Made by a program: the position numbers and the translations under genes
In this document: piece by piece, positions 10,801-22,800 of the stretch
Layout: every line of letters starts with the position of its first letter
Position numbering within the stretch: position 1 is the first letter of the stretch
The notes under the pieces: model-generated
Seen by the model: only the letters and a program-made list of their open reading frames with translations
Databases searched by the model: none
Told to the model about the DNA's origin: nothing
Source: Kipferlia bialata
Lineage: Eukaryota > Fornicata
Length of the DNA stretch: 27,180 nucleotides
Direction of reading: 5' to 3'
Assembly: GCA_003568945.1 (NCBI GenBank)
Contig: BDIP01000027.1
Span: 1-27,180, forward strand

Positions 10801-13800
10801 CTCCTTCATGGCCAGAGTGGCAGAGCGGAAGGGTCTCAGAGAGTTGAAGGGTGCGGCATCCACAACTGAGGGCACACCCACTAACTGTAAGGGGAACCCA
10901 TGCTCAACTGCACAGGAGGGGCCAGAGTATCCAGCGTCACACATGCAGAGAGCCGAGGAGTCTGTCTCACTCTCCACACCCACGCTGCCTCCATGGACAC
11001 AGGACTTGTAGGACAAGGGGGCGTCGTAGACAGAGACGTAGAGAGAGTCTGAGGCAGAGATGGTGGCGTCAGCGTTGGTCACCTGTACAGTCACAGTGAC
11101 GGGGGAGTACTTGGCGACCTGGGTGGGGTGGGCAGAGGCAGAGACGGTGACTGGGAAGGTGCCTGACGCACTGTCATAGGCACCGACAGAGTGCGTGAAC
11201 TCGGCCCCATCAGACATGGAGACAGAGAACACCAGGGAGCTGTCGCTGATAGTGTTGCCGTACACATCGCTGACCGATGCGTAGAGCACTAGGTCCTCAT
11301 CGAGTACGGTGTATGCACGGGCTGAGGAGAGAGTAGTGGCACTGACGTCAACGGGAGAGACAGCTACAGTCTCAGAGACACCGGTGGTGGACCCATTGAG
11401 GTCAACGACACAGGTCACGTCTCCAGCGACTGTGAATCCCGGCACTGACATGAACCAGACCTCAGCGGCATACACATAGGACACGTCAGCAGAGACAGAC
11501 CCTGTCACAGACTCATGGGTGCATGTCACAGCCACATCGACAAACGAGTCATAGATGTATGCGGCGTTGGCTGTGTCGAGCAGAGAGACTGTGCCTGTGA
11601 GGGCATCCCCAGCAGACACCGGGTTGAGGGACAGCACTGTGCTGCTGGTGTCGAGGGGGGGCACAGAGAAGAGGACCTCGAGGGGCACCTTGGCTACACC
11701 GAGGGTGACCCCTGCGGCAGAGGAGAGTGAGAGGTCAATCCGGTCGAATGTATCAGCGTAGACTGTGGACAGGACAGTACTGGTGTATGATACAGCAGCA
11801 GCCACCGAGGGCATGTTGGCCAGAGTGGCAGTGACAGACAGACACCCAGAGACGGAGGAGTCAGATGAGACAAGACCGGTGGTGGATGCATCGATTGAGA
11901 GGTCACCGGCCTGGGCACAGACAGACAGAACCAAGGGTGTGTCAGCCATGTAGAGAGTGTCACTGGCAATGGAAGCAGAGACACCCACAGGCATGACGCT
12001 GACTGGGAAGAGGGAATCCTCCCGGTCCATACTGAGTCCACTGACAACATCGGTGAACCCAACAGCACTCTCTGAGACGAGAGAGCCACAGGCTGCACCT
12101 GCATAGCCCATGTCACAGACACAGCTGGCTGAGAAGGACCCCTCTGCTGATACACAGGTACCAGTGGCGGAGGCACAGGAGGCACAGCTGGCAGATGTCT
12201 CAACAACACGCAGGAAGAGGGAGGGCAGGGTAGTACCGTCCACGGTCACTGAGACCTCCTGGGTCACGCCAGATAGGGCACCTGCAGTGAAGGTACCGAC
12301 AGATAGACCTGTAGATGCCTCATCCACCAGCGTCACAGACTCAGGGGATGTGAGGGTGAGGACAGCGCTGGTAGAGGTGCTAGACACAACGTTGTCGAAC
12401 TGGTCTCTGAGCTGAACAGAGACAGCCACACTGCTGCTAGGTGCCACCGCATAGGTATCCAGCCAGTAGAGGGAGTGGGCAGAGTTGTGAGCCCCAGCCT
12501 GCACAGATACGTATGACGTCTGGCTCCACTCGACACCCTCCTTGAGCTCAGTGACAGAGACTGTTATACCGACAGTCCCTGCGGCAGTGAGGGTGGCTGA
12601 GGTGGAGTACACACCAGCAGCATAGTCAACAGTGGCAGATACCCCGTCCACACTCATGCTGACATCTAGGACAGAGGGGTATGTGAAGGTGGCACCGTCC
12701 TCAGAGAACACAGTCATCTGCACATTGACAGAGTCACCGGCGACAGAGGTAGCAGGGACCACCAGGGAAATGGCATCGTAGTCTAGAGCAGGGGCAGCGA
12801 AGATGACGTCCACTGCGAGAGCGGTAGTGGCACCAGTGCCGAGCAAGAGGGTGATGGTGTCACTGTCGGTGTCAAGAGGACCAGTGAGGACAGAGGGTGT
12901 GTAGAGCAGGTTGTACCCAGCTGTGTATACATCCTGCACAGTGCCGGTGAGGTTGATGGTGTGGCTGTTGCCAACCACCACATCCACACCAGAGTGAGTA
13001 CCATCGAGGGATAGGGTACCAGAGACACAGGACACGCTGAGGGAGATGGAGGTGTCTGCCCCATACACTGTAGAGTCCAGCTGGGCATAGGTCAGGGGGG
13101 ACAGGGTCTCCTGCATGGTGATGAGGTGTGCTAGGACAGGGGTGGTGAAACCAGCAGGGGAGGCATCAGCGAGACAGGCCTCCTTGGATATAGTGGTGGC
13201 ACTGTCATCTCCCTCTAGTACCAGTGCCCTGCTCTGATAGTACCCAGACCCAGCAGTGCAGACGGTGCTGCTGTTACCGGCCACGGGCTGTAGCACAGTG
13301 AGCTTCCTCACGTAGGATGCCGTGGCCCCATCTATCGTGATGTACATGTCAAGTGTGGTGAATGTGCCTCTGGAGGAGACCGAGTCCAGGTCAGCACCAG
13401 ACACAGTGAGTGAGTAGACACCCTCGGAGACAGGCATAGTCTGGCAGAGGGTACCCACACACAGCTGAACAGCGGCAGAGTCTGAGGCCGTGGGGCTGTT
13501 GTCCTCGTCCATCAGCTGTACAGAGGCAGATACCGACCCGTCTGCAAAGATGGCCAGGGGTCCAAGGGTCACGTCGGTGTTGGCAACGACATAACTGGCG
13601 TTGACAACGTCGACAGAGACGGCAGAACCAGCAACCTCCGACCCAATGTATGCGTTGCACTCTCCTGAGCACTCTCCAGTGAAGGTGAGGGCAATGGAGT
13701 ACACATTGGATGTTGTGCTAGAGGTGTCCTTTGAGAGGACACCCCCTGAGGTGGACATGACGGCACAGGCAGAGGGGCAGGACAGAGAGACAGCGTCAGA

Positions 13801-16800
13801 GATGGGCTCGGTCACTGCGATACCGTACTCATCGTATAGAGAGACAGAGGCAGAGACAATGCCACCCACGACCGAGGAGGAGGGGATGGAGAACACGGAG
13901 TCATCAGCGGAGACAGCGGGTGTGTGTGTGACAACCACTGAGAGCGACTCAGAGGAGAGGTCTGTGTACACTGTAGGCACAGCCGGGGAGGGGCTGGTGG
14001 CTGTGGTGTACTGGTAGGCATAGGACAGGGTGGTCTGCACAGAGTATGCCTTGGGGGCATCCGCTGGGTCTGTGTCTGGGAACGTGCATGTCACAGCCCT
14101 AGCAGCCACACCGAGTAGACCATGAGAGGCACTCACAACAGCGACATTGCTTGATGTACTGGTAACCGCGTAGTCAGACAAGGCGTCTGGCAGGCTAGCC
14201 ACCACGGCCACACTGCTAGATGGGCACCTGACCTTGAGCCTGTCCCACCTCTGTGCATCAGTGTACACACCGAGAGAGGTGCTGGGGGGGATGGAGGCAG
14301 AGGTGAAGGATGGGTTGGACACAGCTGGCATCAAGGAGAGGACAGGGAGTGCATCGAGTGAGGCACTCTGACGGTCCTGGGTCACGAAGGGAGCGACCTT
14401 GGGTGTAGTGAATGGAGAGGAAGAGTCCGTCTTGGAGCATGCACCACCGGTGGAGCCAGGTGCACACACGCAGGCGGAGTCCCCTGAGTATGTCTGGGCA
14501 CATGTGGCTGAGGCATCACACTGGGGGCAGGTGGCAGAGGCAGTGACTGCGGTGACATACACACTCAGGACAGTCTCTCCAAGCACAACCACAGACACAC
14601 CCGTGGTGTCACCTGCCTCAGCTGAGGAGGGGATGGTGACATCAACAGAGTAGGAGGTGGTCTGGGTGTCGCACGTGTGTGTGGTCACCACACTGTCGAC
14701 CAGAGACTGGATGTCCCCTGCACACACTGGGTTGAGGAGGGAGTCACGGGCTGTGACAGTGAGGGAGATGGTATCCCCGGCCTGTCCTATCAGTGTATCT
14801 GCATAGACAGAGGTGAGGGAGGCAGATGCGGGGAGGGCAGTGACTGTGAGGGTGGCAGTGGCCACAGTCTGTCCATCCACTAGGGCAGAACAGGTGTAGG
14901 ATCCAGCAGTAGAGGGAGCAGTCATACTGTTTGCCTCAAGGGAGTATGTGCTGGTCAGACTCTCGTATGTCATGGTACCTACTCCATCGATACCCGCACA
15001 GGATAGAGAGGGAGAGAATGCAGTGACGGGGGTGCCGTCGGCATAGAGGAGGGACAGAGAGGCTCCCTCGATAGCTGTGCCAGCTGTTACAGAGTCCATA
15101 GACAGGACAGCACTGTCAAGGCCACTGGTCACGACCTGCATGGAAGAGGTCTGGGAGAGGCTGGCGTAGTACTCACTCCTCACGCTGAACTGGATGTCTG
15201 AGCTGCAGCCTGACAGGGCAGAGCACTCTGGGGAGAATGAGAGCAGCTGTCCCACAGCTATAAGGCCAGGGGCATCGCAAGTGACTCCAACAGAAGAGGA
15301 GGTAGTGGACGAAGACACAGAGCACGACGCGGGGAAGGATGCATCACTGGAGTCCAGAGCGAGACTGCCGCTGTCGGCTGTCACAAGCAGAGTCCAGTTA
15401 TCCTTGCGGAACCCACTCTCTAGGAGAGAAGCAGCGGAGGACATGACAGGGAGGAGAGCCACAGACTCTGCGAAGGGTGTGAGGACAGAGGAGTGGGTGA
15501 GAGACACACTGGTGTCTGCATATCCAAATCCAACCGCAACACTGCTAAGAGAGTCACATAGGTCTCCACTGTACCCGGCTGCACACCTGCACACACTGAC
15601 CCCACTGTCTGTGACACACACACCATATGCACCACAGTCAAGGTCAGAGCAGACAGGGCCAGAGGGGAGAGGTCCAGCAGAGGCCACAACAGCACCATCC
15701 ACCAGCACAGAGGCCGAGGCAGCGGTGGACTGGAGAGCCAGAGATGCCTCGTAGTGACCTGTGGTGGCTGTGTCCTGGGAGTATGTCATGGCTGAGGCAT
15801 ACACACCGTACTGGACCAGGACAGAGAGGTCGTTGTCATTGGCCACGTTTCCATAGGAGTCGCGTAGGTAGAGAGAGAGAGAGACGGTTCCATCTGCGTT
15901 GGGGGTGACGTTGGCCACAGACATGGAATAGTCCACCTCCCCAGCCACCATCTGCTGCTCCACCTCTAGCACGGCATACCCTCCTACATACACTGTGCAC
16001 TGCAGAGAGGCAGAGTCAGTGGGGACAACGAGGTCGGACACGGTGGTCCAGTTGGTAGAGGCATCGGTGTATGTCATGTCTGTCTCGGACTGTCCACAGA
16101 GTAGGGACACGTCGAAGAGGGTGGAGAAGACGTCAGCAGAGGAAGTGGCATAGACCATATCCAGAGAGGCGCCGATGCTGTCACCAGGGGCAGGATCAGC
16201 AGTAAGTGTCAGGGACAGAGAGGCAGTGTCGAGGGAGGGTGTGACAACGGTGAGAGTGGTGGATACGGAGTACCCGTTGGACTCGAAAGACACTGTCAAT
16301 GTCTCAGTGCCACCAAGGGGAGACTGAACAGAGGGTGTCACAACGACCTTGGATAGAGCATACCCAACAGTCTCTGGGGTTCCAGAGAGGGTGAGGGTGT
16401 GGGAGGAGGAGGTGTAGGTGTCAGCCACTGTGAATGCAGTGGAGTCCACAGCTGAGGTGTCAAAGAGTGTGGCCCTGTAACCAGTGACAGCCACGGTGGC
16501 AGAGGCAGACCTGACCTCACTCCTGCTGACAGAGTCAACGAGGGAGGTGAGCATAGGACCGGAGGAGACGAAGGGGGAGACAGCCTGTCCATGGACCAGC
16601 TCAACAGAGGAGAGAGACTGGGGGAAGGCATAGAGACCGGTGACAGAGGCGGTGGTATCCTCGAGACAGAGAGCTGACTCGGAAACAGCACTATCGACAC
16701 ACAGACCAGCACATGATATGCCGCACTCAGAGCTCGCAGCATACACGTAGACAGGCAGAGCAGGACCGGCCTCACCGTCCACAGACAGCACGAGATCAAC

Positions 16801-19800
16801 TGCTGTGTTGGCAGTGAGGGTCATGTCCCCGAGGAAGGAGAGGGTGCCGTGGAAGACACCCACCCCAGACGAGGTCTCAGAGTAGGAGAGAGACCCCAGG
16901 GAGCTGTTGCCTAGGCTCACAGTCACAGTGTGACTGGAGTCGTAGACGGGGATGAAGCTGGCGTCACGGAGCACTGCCCTGACAGAGAGAGAAGTGGATG
17001 TGGTCAGGAGGGAGGGCACGTATGTGACGAGGGTCCTGGCCACGTCTGGCTCAGCTGCCTGGACATAGGTGGAGAGGGTGTTGGGGGAGGTGTCGCTGCC
17101 AATCACAGCCACGCACACAACCTCAACATCGTCATATCCCACAGTCACACTCCCACTGGCCACGTCGTATGTGCCAGCTGTAGCAGACTGGGTGAGGGAG
17201 AGGGTGGAGGGGGAGGCACTCAGGGCATCGGCAGAGCTAGCACAGCGTAGGGAGACAGCTAGGCTTGTGGAGTAGGGTGTACCGTCATGGTACTGCAGCA
17301 CCAGGGAGCCAGAGGAGAGCGTGGAGCCCGGCACGACGTCCTGTCCGAATGTGAGGGAGGTGAGAGCTGTGTCGATGCCAGAGGACATGACAGAGCGGGT
17401 GACTGCCTCTGTAGAGTACTCTACTGTATCCAGGGCCCATGAGACAGTGGCAGAGAGAGACACCTCCTCTGCGAAGGGAGAGGCGCTTGTCACAGCCATC
17501 TGAACATGCTGGAGAGCAGAAGCCATGGTGTTACCAGACAAGGGGCATGCAATGGACATGGGAGAGGTGCCAACGGTGCAGCCTGAGGGGAGGCTCCCAC
17601 TATCAACAGTGAGGGTACCCTGTGTCCCAGCCTCCAGTGCCACCGAGTAGACAGCAGCAGAGTGCATGTCAGAGGAGAGGTATGCGGCAGAGGGGAGGGA
17701 GGGCAGGAGGGGCATCTCAAGGAAGGGGTACACCTCAGTCACAGACTCTGGTAGGTATACAGCACTGGGTGCGTATGCATATGCAAGGGGGGAGGATGTG
17801 TAGGTTGGTGTGGCGCACGATGAGCCAGAGAGAGAGGGAGGGCATAGGCATGCTGCATCTCCAGACCCAGAGTCATAGCAGAGAGAGGTCTCTCCCTCAC
17901 ACTCAAGACAGGTAGAGGACTCAGTGTATACAGGCACGTCCACAGAGGGAAGGGTCTCCCCGGCCACAGATAGCTCAAGAGACACAGAGTGAGACACACC
18001 GGACAGATCGTACACTCCGTTGTACACTGTCTCAGTGCCAACCTGGGTCCATACCACAGACCCACTCAGAGCCACAGGAGGGGTGGCCACGGTGCAGGTG
18101 TTCATGTACTGGTCCCTGCCAACATACAGCACAGTCATGGCTGCAGAAGACATGTCTGTGACAGTCAATACAGAGTGGGCAGGCACAATGGCACCACTGG
18201 ACACAGAGATAGGGGTGGACAGGGAGGGCAGGTCGGTCCCACTCACACTGAGTGTGTACTCACCAGAGAGGGTCATGGAGAGGACACCCGTGTATGTGGT
18301 GGCTCCAACACCCACAAGGGTAAGGGGAAGCTCACTCACAAGTGTGCCGTCATCACTAGTCACGGAGACTGTAACGGATGCAGCGTCAGTGACTATGTTG
18401 GAGTACTCATCCAGGAGGCTCAGGGAGACAGTGGTATCATCCCCTGCAGACACAGAGGAAGAGGGCACTGTCAGTGTGGACTCAGCGGCAGAAGGGGAAG
18501 CAGGGGACACAGTGATACTGAGGCTGGTGCTACCATTGGTAGACCCAGAGACAGCGGCAGAGAGAGAGGTGGCCTGGGTGCATGCGTCAGTGCGCTGAAT
18601 GGTGCTCTGGTAGACACCAGATGTCTCGATCAGAGACATTGTGACATCAACCACGGAGGCGTCACACATCGAGTAGGAGAGGGTGACTGGGGAGGATGTG
18701 ATCCTGTTGAGCTGGGTGTCAACGAGGGTGACCCTCACCACTATGTCCTCTCCTGCCACGAATGCGTCTGCCACTCCCGTGGTGCCACTCATCATGGTGG
18801 AGACGGAGGAGGCAGAGTAGTCGACAGGGCCAGTGGTGACCTCGAAGGTGGAGGTGGTGTGCTCGACACGGGAGGACCCAGAGCCAGACACAAGAACACC
18901 AGTGAACTCGGAACAGGCATAGACAAACACTGTGTCGGTGTTGGTGTATGCAGTTCCATCGTAGGATAGAGCAATCGAGGCGGCCTGGGTGAGGGCACAG
19001 CCAGTGTACTCGATGGTGGGGCTCTCCACTGTGACCGCGTTGTCATACTCATCCTCAAAGGTAGCGGAGAGGGTGTAGGTGGTACCAGCCTGGTACTGGG
19101 CCAGGGGGGCGAACCCAAAGCTCTTCAGGGCGCCTGGCCACACCACGACAGGGGTGGTTGCGCCGGATACATCCTCCAGCTCCTCGCCATCGACTGCGAT
19201 GCTGATAGATAGACCAGAAGAACATGCAAGGGTGAGGTCGTCGGCAGTTCCTGCGTAGACACCGTCCTCCCCAGTCACGAGGTCCAGAGCCACCGTCCAC
19301 CACCTGTTGCACCCAGTGAGAGTGACAGACACAGATGCGTCACTGATGGGGTTGAGGTAGGCGTCGACCAGGGAGAGAGAGAGGGAAACGTCCTCCCCTG
19401 CACTGATGGACCTGCTGGAGACAGAGAGAGTACACTCAGAGGCTGCGGCATCGGCAGGGACCACAGTCACAGTGCGGGTGAGGGTAGTGGCAGCGCCATA
19501 CACACTCACACCCACTACCAGGTTACCAACCGCTGTGCTGCTAAGGGTGCCAGTGTGCACGCCGCCTGCCCCACTGTAGACCAGGGCAACAGAGATGGAG
19601 GTGGACCCGTTCGCCATGGTGGCCTGGACCTCGGAGCTGATCTTGTTGCCGTGGCTATCGATCAGGGTGGTGGATACATCGAAGGCCTCACCAGCTGCCA
19701 CAGAGGAGGTGGGCACATCCAGCTCCCACAGGTTGGTGGAGGGTGCACCGGTACCAACAGTCAGAGAGACAGTGGAGGAGGCTAGCTCAGAGTCGATGCG

Positions 19801-22800
19801 AAGACGCAGCTCGTACTCGCCAGCGATGGTGAAGAGAGTGGAGTCTGCAGTGTAGAGATCCTTCTGCGTGGCGTCCTGTGTCAGCACCTGCTCTGTCTCG
19901 GGTATGGCCGCATTGGAGGGGTGGGAGGCTATGACCAGGGCCACAGAGGGGGTGGCAGACACGTTGAGGTTGCCGCAGGAGTCTCTGACACGGACGGAGA
20001 TGGGGAGGGAGCTGTCAGGGTCATGGACACCAAAGGCTGACACGCTGCTGTTGTCGGCGGAGAGACCCCCTGTGACCACAGTGACAGTGCCGCTGAGACT
20101 GGTCAGAGGTGCACCTGCCACGGACATGGAGAGGGTGTATGTACCGATATCACTGAAGTCTGTGGATGTGGAGTAGACATACTCCCCAAGGGTGGAGGCT
20201 GAGGGGGAGAGAGTGAAGGGTCCAATGCTGTCGGATCCGTCGGGTGGGACCACTGACACCACCACTGAGTCGATGCCTCCGATGCCGTTGCCATACCCAT
20301 CTGTCACTATGGCAGTCAGTGCCAGGGTGGAACAGGCAGGGTGCGACACAGACACAATGTGCGTGTAGGTATCGGTCCCATCCACGTACATCTCCCCAGC
20401 CACAACAACCAGGGTGGAGGGAGACTCGACTACCACATCATCGTGCTGAGGCAGCAGGGTGTAGTCTCCGGCAATGACAAAGTCAGTGGCTGAGTTGGCA
20501 GCCACTGTACCTGTGTACACACCCTGGGAGGTGTGGGTGAGGGACACCAGGGTAGCACCAGTGTAGCTAGCAGGGAAGGCCCTGGCATATGCCTTGACAG
20601 TACCAGTGGTGACTGGGTTGCTCCACTGGTCCTTGAGGGTGGCAGAGAGAGACAGAGCAGCACCGGCCACATGGCTAGACAGGGTGGGGGACGTGATGCT
20701 GCTAGTATCGGAGCTCACAGCTCCAACGCCAACAGACAGAGTGGTGGACCCGAAGGTCTGCTCAGTTCCATCGATGTCCAACTTGAGAGTGTAGTCTCCA
20801 GTGGCAACAACATCACCGGCAGTGGCGGTACCAGTGTAGGTTCCACCGCTAGAGTGTGTGGTAGTAACTACGCTAGTCAGTGTGGCTCCGTTGTACACGT
20901 TGATGGCAACATCGGAGGCATCCATGACGGGGTTCTGGCAGGTGTCCTCGAGAGAGAGAGAGAGCTCGAGGGTGGCATCGGGGTTGTGTGTACCGGATAC
21001 GGCAGTGACTGCACTGGCGCTGCTGACTGCCCCATGCACCGCAGTGACAGATGCAGGCATGGTGACAAGCTGAGAGGTGTCGGTGGCACTGAGGGTGTAG
21101 GTACCCACTGTTCCGAAGTCACTGGAGGAAGTGGTCAGGGTGTAGAGACCATCAGCCGAATGCTGCAGAGTGTAAGGACCAGTGATGGCCACATTGGCGT
21201 CGTTGGCTGTGACTGTGACTGTGACGGCAGAGTCTGTGATGGGGTTGTGGAACAGGTCTCTGAGATAGGCGCTGAGGGTGGTGGTGTCACATGCAACGTG
21301 GTCTGTGACATCGAGCAGGTGGCTGAGAGTGGTGTCTCCAGCAGAGTAGACAGGGTAGGAGGGGGTGACTGTCAGGGTAGATGCAGCCCCAGTGATGACG
21401 CTGTCGTCCACCTTCAGCTTGAGGGTGTAGGCACCTGCCAATGTGATGGAGTCAGCATAGATGTATGCCTGATAGACATCGCCAGAGAGGGACATCTGGA
21501 TAGGGGATGGGTTGACAAAGTCTGCAGGGGGGTCAGTCTTCTCAATGACCACATACACACTGGTGCTGGGGAGGGGGTTCATGTACTCATCCACGACATA
21601 CGCCTCGATGGTGCCAAGCATGCCGGCCTCCAGGGTGACAGGGGTGATGCGTGTGTGTGTGCTATCGACAACCATAGCAGACTCAGTCACAGTCAAGGTC
21701 TGGCCAGCAGACAGGATAACGTCATTCACCTTGAGCTTAAGAGTGTACTCACCGGCCTCATCGGACAGAGAGTCAGGAGCAGTGGCCTTGAACACACCGT
21801 TGGTGTCATATACCAGAGTCACAGAGGTGGCGCCAGTGTATCCAGTGGGTCCAGTGACCTCCACAGACACCGTATCAGCCGGGTACCCTGTGATGTCGTT
21901 GCCCCACTGATCCACAAGATGGGCCTCTAGGGTCAGGACCTGGCCTGCAATGTGGCTGCTGAGACCAGAGGCAGAGAGGAGGGAGGCGCCGGTGTCACGG
22001 GGGGCACCATATCCGACGTTGACACTTGTGGACCCGTATGTCTGGGCATCACCAGCCACGGTAGGTCTGGCGGTGTATGCACCAGTGAGCACCACATCCC
22101 CGCTGGTGACATCGCCTGTGTAGACACCACTGCCAGCGTGTGTGAGAGTGAGTGTGCTTGTGACTGTGCTGTCTGAGTCGAGCCACACCTTGATGCCAAG
22201 GTCAGTGGCATCGGTGATGTGGTTCTGGCAGGAGTCCACCAGAGAGAGGGAGAGGCTGAGGGCATCGTCTGGGTTGTGTGTGCCCGACACAGCCTCCACC
22301 CCACTGGCACTGGTGTCTATGGCACCATGGACCACAGTCACAGTGCCAGACATAGCGATGGTACCATCCTCATCATATGCACTCAGGGTGTAGGTGCCAA
22401 CCACCCCAAAGTCACTGGCAGTGGAGGTGGTCAGGGTGTAGAGACCATCTGCAGAGTGGACAAGGGTGTAGGGACCAGGGAGGGTGGCGTTGCCATCATG
22501 CGCGGCGACTGTAACAAGAACAGATGAGGTGGTGATTGGGTTCTGGTAGATATCTCTGAGATAGGCACTGAGGGTGGTGGTGTCACATGCCACGTGGTCT
22601 GTGACATCGAGTAGATGGCTGGACAGGGTAGAACCAGTCATGTATGCAGGGGCAGCAGGAGACACGGTCAGAGTCCTGGTGGGGGTCATCTCTAGACTCT
22701 CCACCTTGAGGTTGAGGGTGTATGCCCCAGCTGTCTGGAACATGGAGGAAGGTGCAGTGGCCTCGAAGACACCACCGGCGTCATACACAAGGCCTAGGGT

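Noticed and set aside
20533-21930. 465-codon open frame on the plus strand inside the giant exon
   Set aside because: It lies opposite the DQWGN/RDIYQN repeat modules and follows their periodicity. It is a shadow of Ser/Thr/Val-rich coding on the minus strand.
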